Source of the DNA: an uncultured bacterium
GTDB taxonomy: Bacteria > Bacillota > Clostridia > Lachnospirales > Lachnospiraceae
DNA: 64,000 bases
Direction: 5' to 3'
NCBI GenBank assembly: GCA_905215625.1
Contig: CAJMQQ010000002.1
Span: 30,554 to 94,553 of the forward strand
The translations under genes were made by a program, and so were the position numbers. Positions 26,615 through 34,857 of the stretch are shown here, piece after piece. Each line of letters begins with the position of its first letter. Position 1 is the stretch's first letter. Below the pieces are notes generated by a model that was not told the DNA's origin, made no database searches, and worked only from the letters and a program-made list of their open reading frames with translations.

Positions 26615-26770
26615 GTGAGTAATTATATACCGCCCTATACCATTACCAATAGAATGCTGGAACTTGTTTCAACAATTTCAGAAAAAGTCGGAAAAATAAC
26701 CACTCATAAAGAACTGGAATCCAGACCGCATTTAATGAAAAACAACCGGATTTCTTCCATAAAAAAGCCG
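26615..26770 (+). pseudogene. Remnant of a Fic family protein gene (N-terminus only)
   Basis: A GTG start with GAGGTG upstream begins about 50 codons that match the N-terminus of Fic/DOC proteins (YIPPYTITNRMLELVSTISE, then PHLMKNNRISSI). Intact relatives continue into the conserved helix and the HPFxxGNGR motif. Here the match stops at about 26760 and the sequence runs straight into a terminator hairpin. An open frame continues to 26848 but is unrelated and antisense to the next gene. Deletion of the rest is the simplest explanation. Confidence 0.65.
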
Positions 26771-26808
26771 CTGCCTGCCAGAAAATTGGTAAGCAGCGGT
26801 TTCTTTCC
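26762..26808. terminator. Bidirectional terminator
   Basis: GCCGCTGC pairs with GCAGCGGT (one G-T) with an inner TGCCAG/TTGGTA part, flanked by A6 on the left and TTTCTTT on the right. It can end the plus-strand LysR-GNAT-fic unit and the minus-strand TauE gene. Confidence 0.75.
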
Positions 26809-26809
26809 A

Positions 26810-27598
26810 TTACGCCATAAAACGGTAAATGTTATAAATATTGATTAAAATCAGTACGACCATTAATCCGATAAACAGCTTGTCTACGGTATCGGTATCG
26901 ATCTTTTTGTTAATGGAACGGCCAGCCATGCCTCCGCCGATTCCTGCAATCACCATAAGAACTAATAAAACCACGTCAAACTCTGGAACCGTTCTGGTAA
27001 TCAGGGTATTGGCCAGACTGGTAATCTGGGAGAACAGGATAATGTACAGAGAGTTTGCTGCTGCCGTCTTGGTGTCCATAGAAAAGAAATAGAACAGAAC
27101 CACCAGGTTAATCGGGCCTCCGCCAATTCCTAAGAAAGAAGACATAATTCCCAGTACAAGACCAATTACCAGGCATACTCCTACATTTGTCAGCCTGCGG
27201 GTTTTGATTCTGGATTTATTAATCGTATAGATTAAAGTTCCCAGCGTAATAATCATCAGGCATCCGGCCTGGACTGCTCCTACCATATCTTTATCCGCAA
27301 ACATATTGGACAGATACTGGAACATCATCTTGCCTACGATACCTCCGGCAGCCGCACCGATTGCTAACGGCGTACCCGTCTTTGTATCTACACTGGAATC
27401 CCCTGCCATCTTTGCTTTTATTACCGAATAACAGGACATGGACAATACCGTACAGCCAGACAGAAAGCTTATGGTAGCCACGCTTAACACACCAAATGCG
27501 TCCAGGGTGGGCTTAATAATTACTCCGCCGCCGATTCCGCAAATCGCTCCAACAATTGACGCGCCAAAACTTACCAGCACGAACAACAGATACATCAT
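26810..27598 (-). CDS. TauE/SafE family anion exporter
   Basis: 262 residues with about eight membrane segments and the duplicated motif of the family: AICGIGGGVIIKPTLDAFG near the start and SSFLGIGGGPINLVVLFYF in the second half. These proteins move sulfite, sulfoacetate or related organosulfur anions across the membrane. AGGAG precedes the ATG. It has its own terminator and lies after the AraC gene (25 bp gap), perhaps in one transcript with it. Confidence 0.88.
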   Translation of the reverse strand: MMYLLFVLVSFGASIVGAICGIGGGVIIKPTLDAFGVLSVATISFLSGCTVLSMSCYSVIKAKMAGDSSVDTKTGTPLAIGAAAGGIVGKMMFQYLSNMFADKDMVGAVQAGCLMIITLGTLIYTINKSRIKTRRLTNVGVCLVIGLVLGIMSSFLGIGGGPINLVVLFYFFSMDTKTAAANSLYIILFSQITSLANTLITRTVPEFDVVLLVLMVIAGIGGGMAGRSINKKIDTDTVDKLFIGLMVVLILINIYNIYRFMA

Positions 27599-27623
27599 AA
27601 TTTACCACTCCTATTCTACAAAT

Positions 27624-28526
27624 CTATTTTCCTTCTATTGTAAGGGTTGATATGCTTTTATTCAAGAAACTTTTATCCAAACGTTTGACCCTCTTACGGT
27701 ACTGCCTGGGAGACATCCCTTTCAATTTGCAGAAAACGTCACCAAAATAATTGCCGTCGCTGTATCCGCAGCTTAAAGCAATGTCTGTTATGGATTCTTC
27801 TCCCTGGGCTAACATCTTTGCCGCCGCCTCAATGCGGACATGGGTCAGATATTCCTTAAATCCGAATCCCGTCAGCTTATGGAATTTTTTAGAAAAATAG
27901 GCAGGGCTCATATGAGCCTGTTCTGCCATCTTTTCCAGGCTCAGCGAATCCGGATAATGAATGTACAGATAATCGGCCGCCTTTTGAATCTCCATTTCTA
28001 TCTCGTCCAGACTTTCCGAAATCCCTGCTTTTTTCCCTTCTCTTCCTAAAAACGCCAGTAGTTCCAGCAAATAGCCGCCTTTCAGCATGGCGGAATAGCC
28101 ATCTGCCTGTCGTCTCTCGTCTTCTATTTTCCGGAATAATTCTTCTGCATAAGGACGGCGCTCCAGGGAAATTCCGATTTTTACCGTATGAAAAAGCTGA
28201 TCCACATCTGCCCCTGGGCATAATTTCCGCATCAGTTCCACTGCCGGCTCTAAAAATCCAATGGTTACCCGCTCGGCTACCGGACTGGATTCATAAGTAG
28301 TTTTATGAAGCTGTCCAGGCCGGATTAAAATAAAATCTCCAGCATTAACATAATAAATCGAATGCCCGATAAATACCCGGCACGTACCGGAAGTCAGATA
28401 AAACAACTCGTAAATCGGATGGGAATGGACGTCTTTCATCGAAAATCCCTGTTCCCTCTTTTTTCTGGTAATTTCTGCTTCTGGCGGCCATCCATATGCT
28501 TCTGGCATAAAATTTTTTTCTTCCAT
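27624..28526 (-). CDS. AraC family regulator with N-terminal cupin
   Basis: 300 residues from the ATG at 28526, with AAGGAAGGA upstream. Residues 25-100 form a cupin sensor (HSHPIYELFYLTSGTCRVFIG, AGDFILIRPGQLH). Residues 195-290 carry the two AraC HTHs (SLEKMAEQAHMSPAYFSKKF and ITDIALSCGYSDGNYFGDVF). Such regulators usually sense sugars. It is divergent from a MATE gene. The repeat TACGA-N8-TCGTA (about 28610-28628) lies between them and may be its site. Confidence 0.9.
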   Translation of the reverse strand: MEEKNFMPEAYGWPPEAEITRKKREQGFSMKDVHSHPIYELFYLTSGTCRVFIGHSIYYVNAGDFILIRPGQLHKTTYESSPVAERVTIGFLEPAVELMRKLCPGADVDQLFHTVKIGISLERRPYAEELFRKIEDERRQADGYSAMLKGGYLLELLAFLGREGKKAGISESLDEIEMEIQKAADYLYIHYPDSLSLEKMAEQAHMSPAYFSKKFHKLTGFGFKEYLTHVRIEAAAKMLAQGEESITDIALSCGYSDGNYFGDVFCKLKGMSPRQYRKRVKRLDKSFLNKSISTLTIEGK

Positions 28527-28723
28527 CCTGTTTTCCTTCCTTCTGTACGTTCTTTTTTCTCTCTTCATTTTATCCGAAATAAAACAAAAAATCAGTAGTT
28601 TTCTTGGAATACGACAGAAAAATCGTAGAAAACCTTTTATTTTTGTATTATGATGGGAAACATCCAATGAGTGGCTTCAATTAAGACGATACTCGTGGAA
28701 ATGATAAGGAAGGATTTTGTATT

Positions 28724-30148
28724 ATGGATTCTCAAGCTGAACTATCTGAAAAAGACCGGAAATTCCGAGAATTTTCCTTAAACGCTTCGGCGTGGAAAGT
28801 AATTTTATATGTAAGTGTTCCTCTGGCTCTCTATCAAAGCTTAAATCAGCTGTTTAAGATTCTGGACTCCCTGATGGCTTCTCACATCAGCTCTTCTGCG
28901 GTATCCACCATTTCTTACCTGTCCCAGCTGGACATGACCCTGTCGGCCTTAGGCGGTGGTCTGGCAGTAGGCGCAGGCGTTAAGATCAGCGAAGCCTATG
29001 GAGCCGGAGACTTTGACCTGGTAAAAAAACGGGTCAGCACCCTTTACTCGCTGTGCGCCGCCGTCAGCATCCTTCTTCTGGGCGTTTTACTCCCTTTCAC
29101 AGAAGAATTTTTAAGATTTGCCGGTACTCCGGAAGAATTTATGGCTGACGGCGTTTCTTATTTCCGCCTAGACTTAATCGGCATGGTAATTATGTTTTTT
29201 AACAATGTCTATATTTCTGTCGAACGGGCCAGGGGACATTCCAGATGGATTCTGATTCTCAATGTCGCTGTCATTGCCGTAAAATTGATTCTTACCGCAA
29301 TATTCGTATATGGATTCCACGGCGGGATTCACATGATTGCCATTGCCACTATTATCTCCCAAGCGCTGATGTTTGCTGCCGCTGCCGTCAATATCTGTCA
29401 GCCAGGCAATGCCTTTGGATTCTCCTTTTCCAGCATTACCTTTAAAAAGTCAGTGGTTCTCCCCATTTTAACCCTGTCTGGCCCGGTTATTGTGGAAAAG
29501 GCAGCCTTCTCCCTTGGAAAAGTCCTGGTTAATTCTATGAGTACCGTTTACGGCGCCCTGACTGTAGGCGCCCTTGGTATCTCCAACAACATCGGAGGCA
29601 TCAGTACCACTCCCCACATCGGATTCCAGGATGGAAGTTCTGCCATCATCAGCCAGAATTTAGGAGCCGGAAAACCAGCCAGGGCGCTGGAAATCTTCTT
29701 TTGGACAGCTGCTATTAATATGGCCATCAGTACCGTTACTATGATCTTCAACCTGGTCTTTCTGCGTCAAATTACCTGGCTCTTTGCCCAGAATGACCCA
29801 GCTTTTCAGGAACTGATTATCTCCATCTACCAGTTTGAAGCATGGGGCGCCATTCCTCTGGGAATCAACTCAGCCGTTATAGGAATGCTTTACGGCTTTG
29901 GAAAAACCAAATCCACCCTGTTTATCAACTTCTGCCGGGTATTCGCCTTCCGCGTTCCAGTGCTCTGGGCACTTCAACAGTTTACCTCCCTTGGAAGCGT
30001 CAGCGTTGGAATCGTTATGGCATTCAGCAACATCGCTATCGGCGTTTTATCTTCCATCATCGGATTTTTCACCATCCGTCAAATTTGCCGCGAGTATCAT
30101 ATCTCTTATGGCAGGCATTTTAAAAAAGCTCCGGGATCTGCTGTATAA
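28724..30148 (+). CDS. MATE family efflux transporter
   Basis: 474 residues with twelve membrane segments. VPLALYQSLNQLFKILDSLMASHIS is the first-helix pattern of the family, repeated in SGPVIVEKAAFSLGKVLVNSM. It differs substantially from the MATE protein at 23533-24867. AAGGAAGG precedes the start. It is divergent from the AraC regulator, which may activate it; the -35 region upstream is poor, as expected for an activated promoter. It ends in a strong terminator overlapping the stop. Confidence 0.9.
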   Translation: MDSQAELSEKDRKFREFSLNASAWKVILYVSVPLALYQSLNQLFKILDSLMASHISSSAVSTISYLSQLDMTLSALGGGLAVGAGVKISEAYGAGDFDLVKKRVSTLYSLCAAVSILLLGVLLPFTEEFLRFAGTPEEFMADGVSYFRLDLIGMVIMFFNNVYISVERARGHSRWILILNVAVIAVKLILTAIFVYGFHGGIHMIAIATIISQALMFAAAAVNICQPGNAFGFSFSSITFKKSVVLPILTLSGPVIVEKAAFSLGKVLVNSMSTVYGALTVGALGISNNIGGISTTPHIGFQDGSSAIISQNLGAGKPARALEIFFWTAAINMAISTVTMIFNLVFLRQITWLFAQNDPAFQELIISIYQFEAWGAIPLGINSAVIGMLYGFGKTKSTLFINFCRVFAFRVPVLWALQQFTSLGSVSVGIVMAFSNIAIGVLSSIIGFFTIRQICREYHISYGRHFKKAPGSAV

Positions 30149-30170
30149 TCAGCAAAGCCCGGAGTTTTTT
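30122..30170 (+). terminator. Intrinsic terminator overlapping the end of the MATE gene
   Basis: AAAAAAGCTCCGGG pairs with CCCGGAGTTTTTT, with an inner GCTG/CAGC hairpin. The stop codon (30146-30148) lies in the loop region. Confidence 0.85.
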
Positions 30171-30245
30171 ATATTAAATCATAACGGTTCCGGACCAAGC
30201 ATTTTCTTGTCCGGTTTTGCCGCCTTCCTGAATCGTAACATTAAA

Positions 30246-31385
30246 TTACAGCATTGCCTTTCCGCGGCAATAGGTCTGAATTACATCATAATTATCTTCT
30301 AATACTACGATGTCTGCATCATACCCTGCTGCCAGACGTCCCTTTCTGTCATCTGCCCGAAGGGCTTTCGCTGGATTAATGGTACAGGAATTTAAAGCAG
30401 CGTCAAATGGAATCATGGCTTTTTCTACCAGAATCTTTAATCCCCGGTTCATATACAAGGTACTGCCTGCAATGGTCTCGGTTCCTTTTAATCTTGCCAG
30501 TCCGTCTTCCCCGATTTCGATGTCATGACCGCCCAGCTGGTATTTCCCGCCTGGAGGACAGTGTTTTGCTCTCAGGGAATCGCTGACCATTACTGCATAA
30601 TCCCTGCCTTTTGCAGTAAAGTAATTGTTTAATGCAGCCAGGTGGGAATGACATCCGTCGCAGATTACTTCGCCGTAAATATCCCGTACCCGCATCGCAG
30701 TTCCCACCAGCCCCGGCTTGCGGTGATGGTAAGGGGTCATGCCATTGTATACATGAGTCATAGACATAGCTCCATTGGCAATTCCCATCAGGGCCTCTTC
30801 ATAGGTTGCAGAGGAATGTCCCATGCTGACGACTACGCCGTTCTGGCTGCAGTATCTGGTAAGGGCAAAATCCTCATCCTGCTCCGGCGCCAGGGTAATA
30901 TATTTGATCCAGCCTTTTGCCGCTTCCTGATATCCCTTAAACTGCTCTACGCTGGGTTTTGCAATGGCTTCCGGCGGCTGAGCCCCTTTATATTCCATAT
31001 CCAGATAAGGGCCTTCAAAGTGGATTCCCAAAATCTCCGCACCTTCGTAGCCTTCCTCAATTACCTTCGCCACATTGGCTACTGCTGCTGTCAGAACGTC
31101 CGGCATCTGGGTAACTGTAGTTGGCAGAATAGAAGTAACTCCTTCTTCCGGAATCCGTTTCATCCAGTCCCGCAGTCCTTCCGGATCTGCGTCATTGGTA
31201 TCAAATCCGTAAGCTCCATGGGTATGAACATCAATAAAGCCAGGGACGATTCTCTTATCTCCATAGTCCGCATCTGCCTGTTTTTCACCATAGCCGTAAA
31301 TTCGGTCAATCACACCCTCTTTCACTTCCAGCTGCGCCGGAATAAACTGTCCGGCAATCCAGACTCTGCTGCTTTGTATAATCAT
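30246..31385 (-). CDS. nagA: N-acetylglucosamine-6-phosphate deacetylase
   Basis: 379 residues. The metal site HxH is in PGFIDVHTHGAYGFDT, the Glu ligand in ILGIHFEGPYLD, His ligands in VVSMGHSSATYEEA and MTHVYNGMTPYHHR, and the catalytic Asp in ETIAGSTL. It removes the acetyl group from GlcNAc-6-P, feeding amino sugar catabolism and cell-wall recycling. nagB is not adjacent. It has its own promoter. Confidence 0.95.
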   Translation of the reverse strand: MIIQSSRVWIAGQFIPAQLEVKEGVIDRIYGYGEKQADADYGDKRIVPGFIDVHTHGAYGFDTNDADPEGLRDWMKRIPEEGVTSILPTTVTQMPDVLTAAVANVAKVIEEGYEGAEILGIHFEGPYLDMEYKGAQPPEAIAKPSVEQFKGYQEAAKGWIKYITLAPEQDEDFALTRYCSQNGVVVSMGHSSATYEEALMGIANGAMSMTHVYNGMTPYHHRKPGLVGTAMRVRDIYGEVICDGCHSHLAALNNYFTAKGRDYAVMVSDSLRAKHCPPGGKYQLGGHDIEIGEDGLARLKGTETIAGSTLYMNRGLKILVEKAMIPFDAALNSCTINPAKALRADDRKGRLAAGYDADIVVLEDNYDVIQTYCRGKAML

Positions 31386-31425
31386 TGCTAACCCCTCTCT
31401 TTCTGATAATTTTATTCTAAAATCC

Positions 31426-31454
31426 AGTATAACCTGTTTTTTTCAGATTGGCAA
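31426..31454 (-). promoter_or_regulatory. Promoter of nagA
   Basis: Minus-strand TTGCCA (31454-31449), 17 bases, TATACT (31431-31426). The rest of the gap between nagA and the TetR gene (31386-31569) holds a weak hairpin (TCCCT/AGGGA near 31540-31560) that may end the TetR transcript, and nothing else I recognise. Confidence 0.7.
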
Positions 31455-31569
31455 CCTTCTCTGAGCAGGACGGTTGTCCGTACCCAGCCATACATGATGT
31501 TCCCTGGCGGGTTTTCCTGTCTGTTCTCTTGATTATATCTCAAATCCCTGAGAAGAAGGGACAGCTTTT

Positions 31570-32127
31570 TCATACTGCATCATCCCTCTTATTGTCAAAG
31601 AAAGCTTCTCGTCCCTTATATTCACTTTTAATAATTTCAAATATATCTTCCGGGCTTTCTTTACATCCATTTTTCAGCCAAAGCTTTATGACCTGCGTAA
31701 TGCCTGCCTTAAAAAATTCCATATGATACTCAACGAATTTATTTTGAAAATGTGTCCTTGCCAGATCCGTATCATAGATAATAATTTTATATTGATTATC
31801 ATAACCAAGTTTGAAATAGGTCTGATAGAAAATCTGATTCTCTTTGATATGGCGGAATAATTTCAGATAGTCATGGCTGTTAAAACCATGTGTGATTTCA
31901 TCTTTATATAAATCAGCTACTGCAGCTTCAAGTTTATCCCGTATTGCGTCAGCCAACCCATAAATATCCGTATAGTTCGCATAAAATGTAGTTCTGTTTA
32001 GTCCGGCGCGTTTACAAATATCGGATACACTAATTTCATTTAACTCTTTCGTTTGAAGCAGTTCAATAAAAACCTTTTCGATTCGCTCCATAGATTCTCT
32101 TTTTCTCTTATTGTTAGGCGTATTCAT
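31570..32127 (-). CDS. TetR family transcriptional regulator
   Basis: 185 residues from the ATG at 32127, with AAAGGAGC upstream. The longer frame would read through the divergent gene's promoter. The HTH is LNEISVSDICKRAGLNRTTFYANYTDIYGLAD (residues 29-60). The C-terminal part matches the TetR_C_33-like half found in many Firmicutes regulators. It is divergent from a small membrane protein gene; the 122-base gap holds TTTGCAAA twice (32153-32160, 32200-32207) and the dyad AACAAC-T-GTTGTT (32212-32224), likely operator elements. Confidence 0.88.
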   Translation of the reverse strand: MNTPNNKRKRESMERIEKVFIELLQTKELNEISVSDICKRAGLNRTTFYANYTDIYGLADAIRDKLEAAVADLYKDEITHGFNSHDYLKLFRHIKENQIFYQTYFKLGYDNQYKIIIYDTDLARTHFQNKFVEYHMEFFKAGITQVIKLWLKNGCKESPEDIFEIIKSEYKGREAFFDNKRDDAV

Positions 32128-32167
32128 AATTGCTCCTTTATTCCAACACTTGTTTGCAAATTGATGA

Positions 32168-32224
32168 TTGTTTTTCCCTTTCCATTCTATTATACTTGAT
32201 TTGCAAAAAACAACAACTGTTGTT
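32168..32224 (+). promoter_or_regulatory. Promoter and dyad operator of the small membrane protein gene
   Basis: TTGTTT (32168-32173), 17 bases, TATACT (32191-32196). The dyad AACAAC-T-GTTGTT (32212-32224) lies just after the predicted start point, where a TetR protein would block elongation. Confidence 0.6.
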
Positions 32225-32248
32225 TTAATAATTTGGAGGTGTTTAAAA

Positions 32249-32620
32249 ATGAAAAAAAGTAATTTTGTTGCACTGGTGTTAGGAACAGTCAGTATCGTTC
32301 TTTTTGCTCTTGGCGTATGTATGGCGCTTATCCCGGAGTGGAACGCGTTCAGACCTGGAGTTATTTTCGGCTGTGTCGGTCTGCTTCTTGGTGTTATCAC
32401 GCTGATTGTATGGAGAAAGATGGAACACAAGCAGCCGCTCCATATAACTGGAAAGGCTGTTCTGACGGTCATTGTTGGTGTCGCTGGCGCTTTGGCGCTG
32501 GGTGTAGGAATGTGCTTTAGCATGGTCTGGGGAAGAATGATTTTAGGCGTTGTAATCGGCTTGCTTGGAATTGCTGTTTTGCTCTGCCTGATCCCTTTGA
32601 CAAAAGGCATTAAAGATTGA
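32249..32620 (+). CDS. Small membrane protein of unknown function
   Basis: 123 residues with four membrane segments (about residues 7-28, 37-56, 69-92 and 97-116) and short charged loops (WRKMEHKQ). GGAGG lies nine bases before this ATG. I do not recognise the family. Its position opposite a TetR gene with operator-like dyads is that of a regulated transporter or stress membrane protein. A 61-residue gene follows and may be in the same unit. Confidence 0.7.
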   Translation: MKKSNFVALVLGTVSIVLFALGVCMALIPEWNAFRPGVIFGCVGLLLGVITLIVWRKMEHKQPLHITGKAVLTVIVGVAGALALGVGMCFSMVWGRMILGVVIGLLGIAVLLCLIPLTKGIKD

Positions 32621-32772
32621 AGTTTACACTTTTTATAAAATCACAATGACTATCGTGAAAGCAATCAAGCAGGTTTTCTTGATGAACGCAATGACAGGAA
32701 CTGCTGTATGCCCGTTTGTGCTGATGCTTAGCTTATCTATGATAACAAAACCAAAAGAAAGGAACCTGAACA

Positions 32773-32958
32773 ATGGCAAAATCGAAACTTGTAAAAGCAA
32801 ATGAAAAAATAGCAGAAAAAGTTATGGGAACCTATCAAAAAATTGAAGATACCGTTATCGGCGGTTATAGTAAAATCGAAGACGCTTTTGTTGACCACTA
32901 TCTGACCAAAGACGGAGAAACTGTTGAAGAAGCCAAAGAAAGGCTGAATCAAAAGTAA
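32773..32958 (+). CDS. Small charged helical protein
   Basis: 61 residues, highly charged and probably all helical (KANEKIAEKVMGTYQKIED, then VIGGYSKIEDAF). A short imperfect repeat pairs YQKIEDTV with YSKIEDAF. AAAGAAAGGA lies before the ATG. Similar short proteins are seen beside TetR-controlled membrane proteins in Firmicutes, from memory. Function is unknown. The 152-base gap before it contains no convincing gene. Confidence 0.65.
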   Translation: MAKSKLVKANEKIAEKVMGTYQKIEDTVIGGYSKIEDAFVDHYLTKDGETVEEAKERLNQK

Positions 32959-32999
32959 AAAGCTGTGTTTGGTTATGACCTTTCAGGAACTTTACTGCG

Positions 33000-33038
33000 A
33001 AAAATTCCGCGGCTTCCCTATTCAGGAAACCGCGGAAT
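33000..33038 (-). terminator. Terminator of the nucleoside operon
   Basis: Minus-strand ATTCCGCGGTTTCC pairs with GGGAAGCCGCGGAAT around a short loop, followed by five T. Confidence 0.85.
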
Positions 33039-33069
33039 CTGTTACCATCTGTTTTCTATTGTTAAAAAC

Positions 33070-34239
33070 TTACTGGCAATTCTCATCAATAAATGCCTTG
33101 ATTTCATCCTGGCTCTTTCCGATAGCGCTGAGAACCTCTACAGAACCATCAGCAATACCTGCCTTTGCTTCTTCCAGAGCAGCCTTACCTTCGTCAGACA
33201 GTGCGTTCATTAAAACATCGCTTTCTACAATGCCAACTGCACCGTCAGCAAGTCCCAGAATCTCATACTCGCCGAAAGGCAGAGTTCCTTCATCCAGATA
33301 CTGGCCGATTACAGTATAAACAGCATTTCCCACTTCCTTTACAATAGAAGTAGCAAACTGAGCGCTGATAGCTGGATCATCTTTATACAGTAAAGACTGG
33401 TCGCTGTCTACGCCGAATACATATTTTCCTGCCTCGCCTGCTGCATTGTGAACACCGTTGCCGGAACCGCCTGCACATGCGAAGATTACGTCTGCGTTAG
33501 CATCGTTGTACTGGGTCATAGCCTGGGTTTTTGCAGTATCCGGATCGTTCCATGCGCCTACATAGTTGTAAACGATCTTGGTATCTGGATTGTATGCCTT
33601 TGCACCCTGAATGTAGCCCCACAGGAACTCCTGGATAACCAGAGATTCATCCATACCGCCGATGAAACCGATTACGCCGCTCTCTGCCAGATCGGCTGCT
33701 GCAATACCGCCCAGATATGCTGCCTGGCTGGTAGCAAAATCCACGCCGTAAGCATTGCCGTTCTCGCACTGATCGATTACGTCTTCACTGATAATGGTGA
33801 ATGCAATGTCAGGGAACTCGTTGGCAACTTCTACCAGATTGTCCTTAAAGTCAGAAGCAGTAACAATCAGGTCTGCGCCTGCATCAGCTGCCTCGTACAT
33901 AGCCTGCAGGTTTGCCTGCAGATCTGCAGTCGTCTCTACTACATGAACATTGGCTCTGTCTGCATAATCCTTAACTGCTCTGTCAGCGCCTTCTGCCATG
34001 CTGTCCCAGTAGGACAGGTCGCCTCTGTCACGGATAAATACGTAAACTTCCTTCAGTTCTCCGTTGTCTTCTTTTGCTGCTTCAGTCTCTTCTGCCTTAG
34101 TCTCCTCAGCCTGGCTCTCTGCCGCTGCTGCAGTAGTTTCAGCCTTGGTTTCCTCTGCAGGCTTGGAGCATCCTGCCAGAAGGCTTGCTGCCATCATAGC
34201 AGACATAGCTGCTGCTGCGAAACGGTTAAATTTTTTCAT
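33070..34239 (-). CDS. BMP/Med family nucleoside-binding lipoprotein
   Basis: 389 residues from the ATG at 34239, with AAGGAGG upstream. A lipoprotein signal ends in SLLAGCSK (Cys about residue 24), followed by an Ala/Glu/Thr linker of about 40 residues. The PnrA/BMP fold is shown by VYVFIRDRGDLSYWDSMAEG, DAGADLIVTASDFKDNLVEV, GVIGFIGGMDESLVIQ and FACAGGSGNGVHNAAGEAG. PnrA of Treponema and BmpA-type proteins bind purine nucleosides. It is the last gene of the operon and supplies substrate to the ABC importer encoded upstream. Confidence 0.92.
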   Translation of the reverse strand: MKKFNRFAAAAMSAMMAASLLAGCSKPAEETKAETTAAAAESQAEETKAEETEAAKEDNGELKEVYVFIRDRGDLSYWDSMAEGADRAVKDYADRANVHVVETTADLQANLQAMYEAADAGADLIVTASDFKDNLVEVANEFPDIAFTIISEDVIDQCENGNAYGVDFATSQAAYLGGIAAADLAESGVIGFIGGMDESLVIQEFLWGYIQGAKAYNPDTKIVYNYVGAWNDPDTAKTQAMTQYNDANADVIFACAGGSGNGVHNAAGEAGKYVFGVDSDQSLLYKDDPAISAQFATSIVKEVGNAVYTVIGQYLDEGTLPFGEYEILGLADGAVGIVESDVLMNALSDEGKAALEEAKAGIADGSVEVLSAIGKSQDEIKAFIDENCQ

Positions 34240-34240
34240 T

Positions 34241-34828
34241 TTACTCTTCCTCCTTATTCTGCTCAGCTTCCTTTTTGCACATTTCATAAAGCTTTAAGCG
34301 GTACGAATCATCGTAGCCGTCCCAAAGCGGCTGAACCTTGCTTGCTTCATCCAGGAAATAGAATACGTCTCTGCCTCTTGCTCTTCCCTGAATGGTATGC
34401 ATATCGATAGCATAATCCGGAATCTCCGGAACGTAACCAGCATCAAATTCCTTCATAATGATGTTCTTGATGTGGTCAGTAGAACGCTCTTTCTGGCACT
34501 TGCACAGATAACGGATGGCATGCATAAAGAAAATTGGGCGGTCTCCATCCTTATAAGCATATTCCTTGTGAAGATCGTACATCGTCTTTACAAAAATAGG
34601 AGCCTGCTCATTGCCGAAACCGATATCCTCTACGGAAATCACCAGCAGACGATTCCACATTTTCTCTTCGTGGAAGGTGGATGTCATATAAAGCTCGTAG
34701 GCCATACGAAGAGCCGTATCCTCCTCTGCCCGGCGAATACATTTCTGCAATGCGGAAATCACCAAATCCGCATCAAGGCCGTTGACGGTCTTTGTGTTAG
34801 ACCATGGATCATAATACTCCTGTGCCAT
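34241..34828 (-). CDS. Stand-alone RarA/MgsA C-terminal-like protein
   Basis: 195 residues. The stretch NRLLVISVEDIGFGNEQA followed by FFMHAIRYLCKCQKE and later IQGRARGRDVFYFLDEA matches the C-terminal tetramer and clamp-interaction half of RarA/MgsA AAA+ proteins (VASEDVGNAD in E. coli). The AAA+ ATPase half, with Walker A and B, is absent, so it cannot hydrolyse ATP as RarA does. The gene lies between the permease and the BMP lipoprotein, one base before the latter's start. Whether it acts in transport, nucleotide salvage or DNA repair is unknown. Confidence 0.6.
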   Translation of the reverse strand: MAQEYYDPWSNTKTVNGLDADLVISALQKCIRRAEEDTALRMAYELYMTSTFHEEKMWNRLLVISVEDIGFGNEQAPIFVKTMYDLHKEYAYKDGDRPIFFMHAIRYLCKCQKERSTDHIKNIIMKEFDAGYVPEIPDYAIDMHTIQGRARGRDVFYFLDEASKVQPLWDGYDDSYRLKLYEMCKKEAEQNKEEE

Positions 34829-34857
34829 GTTTTTTTCCTCCTTTTAGTAAAATAGAT

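Noticed and set aside
31448..31726. Plus-strand frame of 92 codons
   Set aside because: It overlaps the nagA promoter and the end of the TetR gene on the other strand and shows no family motifs.
32646..32804. Plus-strand frame of 52 codons between the small membrane protein and the 61-residue protein
   Set aside because: There is no ribosome binding site and it overlaps the start of the next gene, which has one.
33448..34410. Plus-strand frame of 320 codons
   Set aside because: It is a Cys-rich antisense shadow of the BMP lipoprotein gene; its composition follows the codons of the real gene.
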